Shown here: piece by piece, positions 7,936-14,068 of the stretch | Numbering within the stretch: the first letter of the stretch is position 1 | Layout: each line of letters starts with the position of its first letter | Assembly (NCBI GenBank): GCA_020429545.1 | Contig: JAGQLF010000004.1 | Location: 1-29,202, forward strand | Direction: 5' to 3' | Source: Candidatus Dojkabacteria bacterium | Lineage (GTDB): Bacteria > Patescibacteriota > Dojkabacteria > J137 | Length of the DNA: 29,202 nt | The notes under the pieces: generated by a model | Seen by the model: only the letters and a program-made list of their open reading frames with translations | Databases searched by the model: none | Told to the model about the DNA's origin: nothing | Made by a program: the position numbers and the translations under genes

Positions 7936-8040
7936 AATAACTATTGAATAACGTTTGTCAGAATAGATAAATAATATGATATAAAATAGGTTAAAACTGA
8001 TTTAAATGCGTCTTTTAATTGCAAATAACTATTGAATAAC
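7936..8040. repeat. 17-bp direct repeat in the ftsA-ftsZ gap
   Basis: AATAACTATTGAATAAC is present at 7936-7952 and again at 8024-8040, exactly 88 bp apart. Both are followed at different spacing by related strings (GTCAGAATA near 7957, GACAGAATA near 8064). The 374-bp gap has no open reading frame worth calling. Such repeats upstream of ftsZ could be regulator sites or a duplication remnant. Confidence 0.55.
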
Positions 8041-8131
8041 AATCGCTAAATATGCTTGAGAATAAGACAGAATAATAAGAATCCTCTTGAGTAATTTTAT
8101 TATACGCATGGCTTTCTACTGTAAACAATAC

Positions 8132-8160
8132 TTGCACTTTTTAATTATGTAGATTAAGAT
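8132..8160 (+). promoter_or_regulatory. Candidate ftsZ promoter
   Basis: TTGCAC (8132-8137), 17 bp, TAAGAT (8155-8160), with the ftsZ ATG at 8192, giving a leader of about 25 nt. Boxes are imperfect (three and four matches of six), but spacing is ideal and the long upstream gap argues for a separate ftsZ start. Confidence 0.5.
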
Positions 8161-8191
8161 AATTGGTATATTAGATTTAAAATTTGAACCT

Positions 8192-9400
8192 ATGTTAGTT
8201 AAGCCACAAGCTGCTTTGTCAGCAAAAATCAAAGTAGTAGGAGTAGGTGGTGGTGGTGGTAATGCCGTTAACACCATGATCTCTGAACACAATATTGAGG
8301 ATGTAGAGTTTATTGCTGTTAATACTGATGCGCAAGCGTTAATGAACTCAAAAGCTGATATAAAGCTTAGAATTGGTGAGCAAATAACTAGGGGATTAGG
8401 AAGTGGTGGTAACCCAACAATTGGTAGAAAAGCAGCGGAAGAGAGTGTTGATATTCTTCACGAAAATCTTGCTGGTGCAGATATGGTATTTGTGACTGCT
8501 GGAATGGGAGGAGGAACAGGAACAGGAGCAGCACCAATAGTAGCTGGAATTTCAAAAAACTTGGGTGCACTTACTGTTGCAGTGGTAACAAAACCCTTCA
8601 ATTTTGAAATGCAAAAAAGAATGGATCAAGCACTTCGAGGTATTGAAGAACTTAGAGATAAAGTTGATACGTTAATTGTTGTCCCAAATCAAAGACTACT
8701 AGATATTATGGATAAATCTGCATCTTTTATGGATGCAATGAAAAAGGCAGATGACGTTCTAGCACAAGCTGTTAGAAGTATTGCAAATCTAATTACTCAA
8801 ACAGGATTAATTAATGTTGACTTTGCAGATGTTAGATCTGTAATGACAGAAGGTGGAACAGCACTAATGGGTATTGGAGAAGCAAGTGGAGACACAAGAG
8901 CAAATGAAGCTGCAAACATGGCAATTCAGAGTCCATTGTTAGAAATTTCTGTTGATGGAGCTAAAGGAGTTCTGTTTAATATCATTGGAGGTAAAGATCT
9001 TTCAATGTCAGAAGTTAATGAAGCAGCAGAGATTGTTAAACAAAAAATTGCTCCTGATGCTACATTTATTTTTGGTGCATCAATTGATCCAAACCTAGAA
9101 GATAAATTAGAAGTAACAGTTTTGGCAACAGGATTTGATGAAAAAAAATCTAATGCAGTACTTACAAATACAGTTGAGCATAGATCAGATTTAGATACTA
9201 AAGCGGCTCAAAAAAGTATGAGTAATACCACTTTTTCTGAAACTCCAAGTACCGAACAAGCTGAGTCTCACTCTTCTAATGAATCACCAAGTGGTATGCT
9301 AGGAAACCTAACGGGTGGAAAACCAGTTCATACAGATAATCTTGATGATGATGAGCTAGAAAATGTACCGAGCTTTTTAAGAAAGAGACAACAGAATTAG
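8192..9400 (+). CDS. ftsZ: Cell-division GTPase FtsZ
   Basis: The 402-residue protein is a complete FtsZ, the tubulin-like GTPase that forms the division ring. It has the N-terminal KIKVVGVGGGGGNAVNTM nucleotide motif, AVNTDAQAL, the tubulin signature GGGTGTGAAP (from residue 106), the RMDQALRGIEEL stretch, the synergy/T7 loop NVDFADVRSVM supplying catalytic aspartates, and GIGEASGDTRA. A flexible Ser/Thr/Glu-rich linker of about 60 residues follows, then the conserved C-terminal peptide VPSFLRKR that binds FtsA. It follows ftsA after an unusually long gap and appears to have its own promoter. Confidence 0.98.
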   Translation: MLVKPQAALSAKIKVVGVGGGGGNAVNTMISEHNIEDVEFIAVNTDAQALMNSKADIKLRIGEQITRGLGSGGNPTIGRKAAEESVDILHENLAGADMVFVTAGMGGGTGTGAAPIVAGISKNLGALTVAVVTKPFNFEMQKRMDQALRGIEELRDKVDTLIVVPNQRLLDIMDKSASFMDAMKKADDVLAQAVRSIANLITQTGLINVDFADVRSVMTEGGTALMGIGEASGDTRANEAANMAIQSPLLEISVDGAKGVLFNIIGGKDLSMSEVNEAAEIVKQKIAPDATFIFGASIDPNLEDKLEVTVLATGFDEKKSNAVLTNTVEHRSDLDTKAAQKSMSNTTFSETPSTEQAESHSSNESPSGMLGNLTGGKPVHTDNLDDDELENVPSFLRKRQQN

Positions 9401-9401
9401 A

Positions 9402-9480
9402 AATTCGAAATTTTTTAATAAGTTGGTGATCTGCGAGGAGTGAAGGCAATGAACGACGTGGCAGTCCCATTCAATTGTCC
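9402..9480. repeat. Dispersed repeat fragments after ftsZ
   Basis: Two repeat-like pieces follow the ftsZ stop: an AAATTCGAAATTTTTT fragment (9402-9417) of the TTCGAAAT family seen elsewhere in the window, and a G-rich stretch at about 9426-9470 containing TGCGAGGAGTGAAGG and GACGTGGCAGTCCC. The latter resembles, from memory, the GCGAGGAG...GACGTGGCAATCCC intergenic element common in many bacterial genomes, here with a short insertion. No gene is visible. Confidence 0.5.
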
Positions 9481-9537
9481 GTTATGATTTTAGTGAAAAT
9501 ATAGAAGTAGACAAATTATCTCCATAATACTAAATTG

Positions 9538-9546
9538 TGCTAAACT
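9538..9546 (+). promoter_or_regulatory. Extended -10 element before the 89-residue gene
   Basis: TGCTAAACT (TG, one base, TAAACT) ends 20 bp before the ATG at 9567. It matches the extended -10 pattern TGnTAnnnT seen at several other genes in this window. No clear -35 box. Confidence 0.45.
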
Positions 9547-9566
9547 TCCGAAGTTAAATTAGATTA

Positions 9567-9836
9567 ATGGAGAATATAAAAGAGTTTATATTAGTTTCAT
9601 CTCTTAAGGGAGTACGAGCTGGTATCATGTATAAAATTGAGAAAAGTATAGTATATGATGAATCTACACTTGATACTGCATTAAACGATGTAAAAAATCA
9701 CTGGCTTAGAAATGAAGCAAGCTTGAGATTAAATCCAGGCGATGCAAATTGTGATGAAGGAAATGACGATTTTGTTGAAGGGTTATCAGTCATTCATGCA
9801 GAAATGCTGGAGCAACTTAACCAAGAAGAATCTTAA
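9567..9836 (+). CDS. Unknown small acidic protein
   Basis: I do not recognise this 89-residue protein. It starts with a strand-like MENIKEFILVSS, continues with a basic stretch (LKGVRAGIMYKIEK), and becomes acidic toward the C-terminus (NPGDANCDEGNDDFVEG, LNQEES). No membrane segment or signal peptide is seen. It has an extended -10 element upstream and codon use like its neighbours, which supports it as a real gene. The next gene starts 62 bp downstream with its own -10 element. Confidence 0.5.
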   Translation: MENIKEFILVSSLKGVRAGIMYKIEKSIVYDESTLDTALNDVKNHWLRNEASLRLNPGDANCDEGNDDFVEGLSVIHAEMLEQLNQEES

Positions 9837-9869
9837 TCAATCTGTCTTAATTTTAGTGATCCCACAATT

Positions 9870-9878
9870 TGCTATAAT
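9870..9878 (+). promoter_or_regulatory. Extended -10 promoter of the 133-residue gene
   Basis: TGCTATAAT is a consensus extended -10 element. The ATG follows at 9899, so the leader would be about 14 nt. The -35 region (ATTTTA) is poor, as expected when an extended -10 is used. Confidence 0.6.
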
Positions 9879-9898
9879 TAGGCAATTACTATTTAATA

Positions 9899-10300
9899 AT
9901 GTCTGATGATTTTTCTTCCATATCCATTATAGAGTCGAGTGATGATTTGTCTTTTAGTATAGATGCCCATACTGGCTATGAATTTATAGATAAAAGCGGA
10001 AATATTGTTTTTGATATTCAGTATACAAACTATGATACTTCAATTGGGATAGATAATTTATGGTTAATTACGTTATCTCAATCAGCATTAAATAATAATA
10101 TTTTTCAGATTTCTGTAGAATATGATACCGACCCTGATATTTCATTAAGTGATCAAGGCGTAGTTGCAGGAGTAAAGTTGTTAAATAACTCTATAATTGA
10201 CATATATAAGAGAGGACGTGGTGGCGTTGACCTTAATATAAAATTTCGTGTTTCTATAGGCACTAATAAGGATAGTTTAAGTCTACAGCAGATGAGCTAA
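9899..10300 (+). CDS. Unknown beta-rich protein
   Basis: I do not recognise this 133-residue protein. It alternates hydrophobic and polar residues in short blocks (FSIDAHTGYEFID, NIVFDIQYTNYDTS, NIFQISVEYDTD, VDLNIKFRVSIG), which suggests a beta-sandwich. There is no signal peptide or membrane segment. Its TAA overlaps the stop of the convergent sortase gene by two bases, so no terminator separates them. A good extended -10 element lies upstream. Confidence 0.5.
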   Translation: MSDDFSSISIIESSDDLSFSIDAHTGYEFIDKSGNIVFDIQYTNYDTSIGIDNLWLITLSQSALNNNIFQISVEYDTDPDISLSDQGVVAGVKLLNNSIIDIYKRGRGGVDLNIKFRVSIGTNKDSLSLQQMS

Positions 10301-11154
10301 TCAATAGGCCTTGCAACTGCCACATATCTACTTGCATTGTTACCAGCAGGGTAGCAAGTAAATAAAGTTAATTCTCTCTTTCCAGGCTTACCAGTAATTA
10401 TAGAAACATCTGTAGGCTCTACAATTTTACTTTTATACATTCTAAATCTATGCTCTTGCCCTTCGATCTCAATAATTATTTCATCACCAACTTTTAGGTT
10501 TGGTAGAAATGAGAAAGCAACTTCAGGATCGGTTGTTTTGGGCTTATAGTTTGGTGTTGCACTGTGTCCGTAAATTACAATATTGTTTTCTATGTCCGAA
10601 ATAGGTAGTCCGGTGTTTTCAAAATGAGCCAAAGTATTGGTTAATACAGAATTGTAAATTTCCTCACTTGTACTATTAACATTTGGAGTAACAGGTAAAC
10701 GGTTAATATCTAGAGATGGTATAGAGATATAGAAAGTTCCTTTATAGCTTTTACTCATTTGGTCATCTTGAAGAATATGTTGTTCAAAAGCTTCTGCAGT
10801 TACTTCTGCCAAACCTGCAGGATTAGAAATATATTGTGATCTATCAATATAGTTATCTGAAATTAAAGTTGTTGTTCCTTGAGAAACTAGTTCATTAGAA
10901 ACTTGTAGTCTTTGTTGAATTTGTGGGTAATAATATTGAAAGATGAAATAAATACCAAGTGCTATAAAAAAACTTGGTATAACTAAGTTTGCTAAAAGAG
11001 AAGAATTTACTATATCGTGTAAGAAATTATAACCGTCTTTTGCAGTATCAATTGCATTTGCCCGTCTAGATATTACATCGTTACTACCTAGAACTAATGT
11101 ATTAGTATTTTTCCTCTTTACATTTTCCGCTTTCCTATATTCGTATAAAGACAT
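10297..11154 (-). CDS. Sortase, class D/E-like transpeptidase
   Basis: This 285-residue protein has a cytoplasmic N-terminus of about 50 residues, one membrane segment at about 53-74, and an extracellular sortase domain. The catalytic residues are visible: His197 in IYGHSA, Cys267 in LTLFTCYPAG and Arg276 in SRYVAVARPI. The TLxTC pattern and the SIPSLDINRLPV strand at the start of the domain fit class D/E-type sortases. Sortases cut surface proteins at a sorting motif and join them to the wall or to pilin. No LPxTG-type substrate is evident in this window. It converges on the preceding gene with overlapping stops and diverges from rpoD. Confidence 0.88.
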   Translation of the reverse strand: MSLYEYRKAENVKRKNTNTLVLGSNDVISRRANAIDTAKDGYNFLHDIVNSSLLANLVIPSFFIALGIYFIFQYYYPQIQQRLQVSNELVSQGTTTLISDNYIDRSQYISNPAGLAEVTAEAFEQHILQDDQMSKSYKGTFYISIPSLDINRLPVTPNVNSTSEEIYNSVLTNTLAHFENTGLPISDIENNIVIYGHSATPNYKPKTTDPEVAFSFLPNLKVGDEIIIEIEGQEHRFRMYKSKIVEPTDVSIITGKPGKRELTLFTCYPAGNNASRYVAVARPID

Positions 11155-11181
11155 CGTTTTATGAGTAATCTTGCATATATA

Positions 11182-11190
11182 TGATAAAAT
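11182..11190 (+). promoter_or_regulatory. Extended -10 promoter of rpoD
   Basis: TGATAAAAT forms an extended -10 element, placing the transcription start near 11197 and giving a leader of about 50 nt before the ATG at 11247. Because the element overlaps an earlier in-frame ATG at 11181, it argues that the earlier ATG is not the translation start. Confidence 0.55.
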
Positions 11191-11246
11191 TACAGAGCAA
11201 ATTCTGCAATCCTAAAAGAAAATTAAATATTACAATAGTTTACCAT

Positions 11247-12518
11247 ATGGCAATATCTTCTGAAGATAAGCAAAAAGTAAAAAGTCTTGTTATTCTTGGT
11301 AAAAAACAAGGGTATTTGACGCAAGATGACATACTAGCAGTGTTCCCAGAGATTGAGGATAATCTTCAACTTTTGGAGTACATTATTGCAAGTATTCAAG
11401 ATGATGAAATTGAAATTATTGAGCCAAGGGAGGATGATGGTTCTGAGTTTGAAGGTAAGAAGGGAAAAATGACTTTTGAAGAAAAGATAAAGATTCTCAA
11501 GCAGATCAAATCTCATGTAAGTACAGATCCAATTAGGGCTTATCTACAAGAAATTGGAAGAATTCCGCTATTGAGTGCTGAAGAAGAAGTTATTCTAGCT
11601 CAAAGATTTGAGAAAGGAACAGAAGAAATGCATGCTCTAATCGAAAAATTCGCTAAAGAAAACAAGCATCCAGCATATGTAAAAGCTTGGGAAAGAATTA
11701 AAAAAGAAGAAGATAGGCATATTGAAGTAGAAAAGGCTAAGCAGCGAATTGTAGAAAAGGATAGAAGATTTACAACAAAGGTAATTAGAGAGGGAGTAGA
11801 AGCAAAGCATTTGCTAACAACTGCTAATTTGAGATTAGTTGTATCTATTGCAAAAAACTATCTAAAAAGAGGATTAGATCTTCTAGATTTAATTCAAGAA
11901 GGAAATTTAGGTTTAATGAAAGCTGTTGAAAAATTTGAATACAGAAAAGGATTCAAGTTCTCAACCTATGCCACTTGGTGGATTAGACAGGCAATTACAA
12001 GAGCAATCGCTGATCAAGCTAGAACAATTAGAGTGCCTGTGCACATGATTGAAACTATTAACAAATTAAGTAAAGTTTCATCACAACTGGCATCAAAATT
12101 AGGAAGAAAGCCAACACTTAAAGAAATCGCAAAAGCAATGGATTTAACGCCTAAAAAAGTTCAAGAAATTATTAAAATTGCTCAAAAACCACAATCTTTA
12201 GAAACTCCAATTGGGGAAGATGGAGAAAACAGTCTTATTGATATTATTCCTGATGAATATACTGCATCTCCACAAGAGCTTGCTACATTCTCATTCTTAA
12301 AGAAACAAATTAACGAAATTCTTGACGGACTTTCAGACAGAGAAAGAAAAGTAATTGAGCTAAGATTTGGATTAAGAGATGGAGTAACAAGAACTCTAGA
12401 AGAAGTTGGACACGAATTTAACGTTACAAGAGAGCGAATTAGACAGATTGAAGCAAAGGCTTTAAAGAGAATGAAGAGCGAAGAAGTTGCTCAAGCGTTA
12501 AAAGACTACTTGGATTAA
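11247..12518 (+). CDS. rpoD: Primary RNA polymerase sigma factor (sigma-70/RpoD)
   Basis: From the ATG at 11247 the product has 423 residues. Order of regions: a short region 1.1-like segment (KVKSLVILGKKQGYLTQDDI), region 1.2 with DPIRAYLQEIGRIPLLSAEE, region 2 with LRLVVSIAKNYLKRGLDLLD and the -10-binding FKFSTYATWWIRQAITRA, region 3 with IRVPVHMIETINKL, and region 4 with LSDRERKVIELRFGL and the helix-turn-helix NVTRERIRQIEAKAL. These are hallmarks of group 1 sigma factors. An in-frame ATG 66 bp upstream would add a basic 22-residue extension with no family match, and the likely promoter overlaps it, so I take the internal start. A strong terminator follows. Confidence 0.96.
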   Translation: MAISSEDKQKVKSLVILGKKQGYLTQDDILAVFPEIEDNLQLLEYIIASIQDDEIEIIEPREDDGSEFEGKKGKMTFEEKIKILKQIKSHVSTDPIRAYLQEIGRIPLLSAEEEVILAQRFEKGTEEMHALIEKFAKENKHPAYVKAWERIKKEEDRHIEVEKAKQRIVEKDRRFTTKVIREGVEAKHLLTTANLRLVVSIAKNYLKRGLDLLDLIQEGNLGLMKAVEKFEYRKGFKFSTYATWWIRQAITRAIADQARTIRVPVHMIETINKLSKVSSQLASKLGRKPTLKEIAKAMDLTPKKVQEIIKIAQKPQSLETPIGEDGENSLIDIIPDEYTASPQELATFSFLKKQINEILDGLSDRERKVIELRFGLRDGVTRTLEEVGHEFNVTRERIRQIEAKALKRMKSEEVAQALKDYLD

Positions 12519-12530
12519 ATTTGAATTGTT

Positions 12531-12562
12531 GGTTCATAGCTCCTGCTATGAACCTTTGTTAT
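12531..12562 (+). terminator. Intrinsic terminator of rpoD
   Basis: A perfect 10-bp stem, GGTTCATAGC (12531-12540) with GCTATGAACC (12545-12554), has a four-base TCCT loop and is followed by TTTGTTATTC. It begins 12 bp after the rpoD stop. Confidence 0.9.
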
Positions 12563-12568
12563 TCTTAG

Positions 12569-12590
12569 ATCTAAATCCGAAATTCGAACA
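12569..12590. repeat. Short TTCGAAAT-family fragment abutting the HAM1 remnant
   Basis: The sequence AAATCCGAAATTCGAAC ends right at the first ATG of the HAM1 remnant. It belongs to the TTCGAAAT/ATACGAAAT family found at several gaps of the window and lies exactly where the missing N-terminal half-domain should be encoded. Confidence 0.45.
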
Positions 12591-13019
12591 ATGGATCTAC
12601 AAGAACTCGTAGAACATAAACTTTCATCTGCTATAAACTTGCATCCTGATAAAAATTTTTTTGTAGAAGATACTGCAATGTATATTGATTGTTTGGGAGG
12701 ATTTCCAGGTCCATTTATAAAATTTATGCTTGAATCTTTATGTGATTCACAGGCTCTTTACGAGCTATGCGATAAATATAAAAATTACAAAGTAAAAGTA
12801 GTTACACTAATTGGTTGTTATGTTGATGGAAAAAAACAATTTTTTGAATGAATTTTTGAAGGAGAATTGGTTCCACCACGAGGTGGAAATTGGGGTTGGG
12901 ATCCAGTTTTAGAAGTAAAAAAAGTATCCAAAACTTTTGGAGAGATGGACGTTTCAGAAAAGAATAAATACAGTATGAGAGCTATGGCTTTAAGACAGCT
13001 GAAAGATTATCTAAGTTAA
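12591..13019 (+). pseudogene. Decayed HAM1/RdgB (ITPA-type) NTP pyrophosphatase
   Basis: An 86-codon frame ends in TGA (12849-12851), but the same frame continues for 55 codons to TAA (13017-13019) and both halves match one family. The first half has FFVEDTAMYIDCLGGFPGPF, the HAM1 active-site block (VEDT..L...GG.PGP). The second half has IFEGELVPPRGGNWGWDPV, matching the family's PRG...GWDP block. The TGA falls where the family has a conserved glycine (F-x-G), so GGA to TGA is the likely change. About 45 N-terminal residues, including the TGNxxK substrate motif, are missing: an in-frame stop and the rpoD terminator lie upstream. The family's SHR near the end reads SMR. Functional HAM1 removes dITP/XTP; this copy is probably dead. 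Confidence 0.8.
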
Positions 13020-13078
13020 AATTCTAAACAATAAAAATTTTAGAATTTCAATATTCGTGCTTCGAATTTAAAATCTTT
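13019..13078. repeat. AT-rich hairpin and TTCGAAT-family repeat
   Basis: AAATTCTAAA (13019-13028) pairs perfectly with TTTAGAATTT (13039-13048), and is followed by ATATTCGTGCTTCGAATTT. The latter is a member of the dispersed family also seen in the palindrome at 15840-15996. The hairpin could end transcription weakly. The gap up to 13145 holds no gene. Confidence 0.5.
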
Positions 13079-13107
13079 TGTAATTATCAATCTCGCTTTT
13101 AGACGAA

Positions 13108-13136
13108 TTCAAATTTTTGAAACAATCTGGTAGACT
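13108..13136 (+). promoter_or_regulatory. Promoter of the HEPN-nucleotidyltransferase gene
   Basis: TTCAAA (13108-13113), 17 bp, TAGACT (13131-13136) with TGG directly before it, i.e. an extended -10. The ATG at 13146 is only 9 bp past the -10 box, so the transcript is probably leaderless or nearly so. Confidence 0.5.
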
Positions 13137-13145
13137 TTCTATTGT

Positions 13146-13949
13146 ATGTCAGATCAATTAGTTTCCTCACAAAAAAATAGATATTACGTTTGGTTAGAGC
13201 AGAGTAAATATGATCTAGAAGCCGCCCAGAACTCGTTTAAGATGGGTAGTTATGAATGGACATGTTACCAATCTCTACAAAGTGTAGAGAAGTGTATAAA
13301 AGCTGTGATTGTACATGCTGGGTTTAGACCACCAAAAGTACACAAACTTGGAGTCTTAATGGGGATGGCTAATAAAGCAAATCCTAACTTTATAAATATA
13401 AGTTTAAAATTTAGAAAAATTGAATCTTATACCTTCATCTCAAGATATCCATTTGTTATCCCTGGTCAAAACAAAACACCACATGAGTTAATAAATAAAG
13501 AAGATGGACAAACATGTTTAGATATTGCAATGGATGTACATGCGACAATTACTTCATTCATTAAAGAAAATACATCAAGGTCAGATAAAGATTTAGTTCT
13601 AGAAGATTATTACTTTAAAGGTGACGAAGTTCAAAAACGAATAGATGTAGTTATAGACGAACTTAAAAAATGTGAGAACTTAAATATACATAAAATAATT
13701 CTCTTTGGAGGATTTGCGAGAGAGTATGCAAGGCCAAAGAGCTCTACAATGGATATTTTAATTGTTGCAGACACTAAGCTTAGCTTTATAGAAAGGATCC
13801 AGTATGTAAGGGAAATCACAAGAGGTGGAGAGCCTATTATTGAACCACTTATATACACACCAGAAGAATTTCGAGAATTGCTAGAAGAAGAAGGTGAAGG
13901 ATTTTTAGAAAGTGCTCTTGATGAGGGAAAAGTTTTGTTTGAGAAATAA
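13146..13949 (+). CDS. HEPN domain fused to MNT-type nucleotidyltransferase domain
   Basis: The 267-residue protein has two parts. Residues 12-140 look like a HEPN domain (WLEQSKYDLEAAQNSFK, YQSLQSVEKCIKAVIV, FRPPKVHKL, SRYPF). Residues 165-255 look like a minimal nucleotidyltransferase, with HKIILFGGFAREYARPKSS and MDILIVAD, corresponding to the family's GSFARGEARPxSDxDLLV. HEPN and MNT proteins usually form a two-gene toxin-antitoxin pair, with the MNT partner AMPylating the HEPN RNase. Here both are on one chain. The nucleotidyltransferase motif is altered: GG replaces GS, and the first catalytic Asp of SDxD is missing (SSTMD; only D203 remains). RPPKVH (61-66) has R-x4-H spacing but lies early in the domain, so RNase activity is unproven. 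It stands alone between a promoter and a terminator. Confidence 0.78.
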   Translation: MSDQLVSSQKNRYYVWLEQSKYDLEAAQNSFKMGSYEWTCYQSLQSVEKCIKAVIVHAGFRPPKVHKLGVLMGMANKANPNFINISLKFRKIESYTFISRYPFVIPGQNKTPHELINKEDGQTCLDIAMDVHATITSFIKENTSRSDKDLVLEDYYFKGDEVQKRIDVVIDELKKCENLNIHKIILFGGFAREYARPKSSTMDILIVADTKLSFIERIQYVREITRGGEPIIEPLIYTPEEFRELLEEEGEGFLESALDEGKVLFEK

Positions 13950-13956
13950 TTATGTA

Positions 13957-13980
13957 GGGACCAATGATTATTGGTCCCTT
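13957..13980 (+). terminator. Terminator after the HEPN-MNT gene
   Basis: GGGACCAAT (13957-13965) pairs with ATTGGTCCC (13970-13978) around GATT, a 9-bp perfect stem 7 bp after the stop codon. The T-run is short (TT, then CACAG), so efficiency may be modest. Confidence 0.7.
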
Positions 13981-13983
13981 CAC

Positions 13984-14068
13984 AGATCCTTTACTTCGTT
14001 CAGGATATAAAGATCTTCTAAGCTCGCCCGATTACTCGGGCTCGCTAAGAATCCCTTTACTTCGCTTC
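13984..14068. repeat. Dispersed repeat with hairpin, reaching into the 3' end of RNase Y
   Basis: ATCCTTTACTTCG (13986-13998) recurs as ATCCCTTTACTTCG (14051-14064). Between them GCCCGA (14026-14031) pairs with TCGGGC (14036-14041) around TTAC, extended imperfectly by AGC and GCT. The second copy contains the stop and last codons of the RNase Y gene (minus strand). The hairpin lies between convergent genes and might act as a bidirectional terminator, though U-runs are lacking. It resembles, from memory, the TTACTTCGTTCAGGAT-type intergenic element of many genomes. Confidence 0.5.

Noticed and set aside
7936..8040. CRISPR array in the ftsA-ftsZ gap.
   Set aside because: Only two 17-bp repeats, no regular unit length, no cas genes nearby.
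11181..11246. Upstream in-frame ATG giving rpoD 22 extra residues.
   Set aside because: The extension has no sigma-70 similarity and overlaps the extended -10 element; the ATG at 11247 gives a normal N-terminus.
12849..12851. UGA as a glycine codon (genetic code 25).
   Set aside because: The FemX-like gene and the hydrolase gene end in TGA at sensible places (the latter in an ATGA overlap), and long genes such as ileS, parB and ftsZ have no in-frame TGA. One TGA in a gene that has also lost its N-terminus is better explained by decay.
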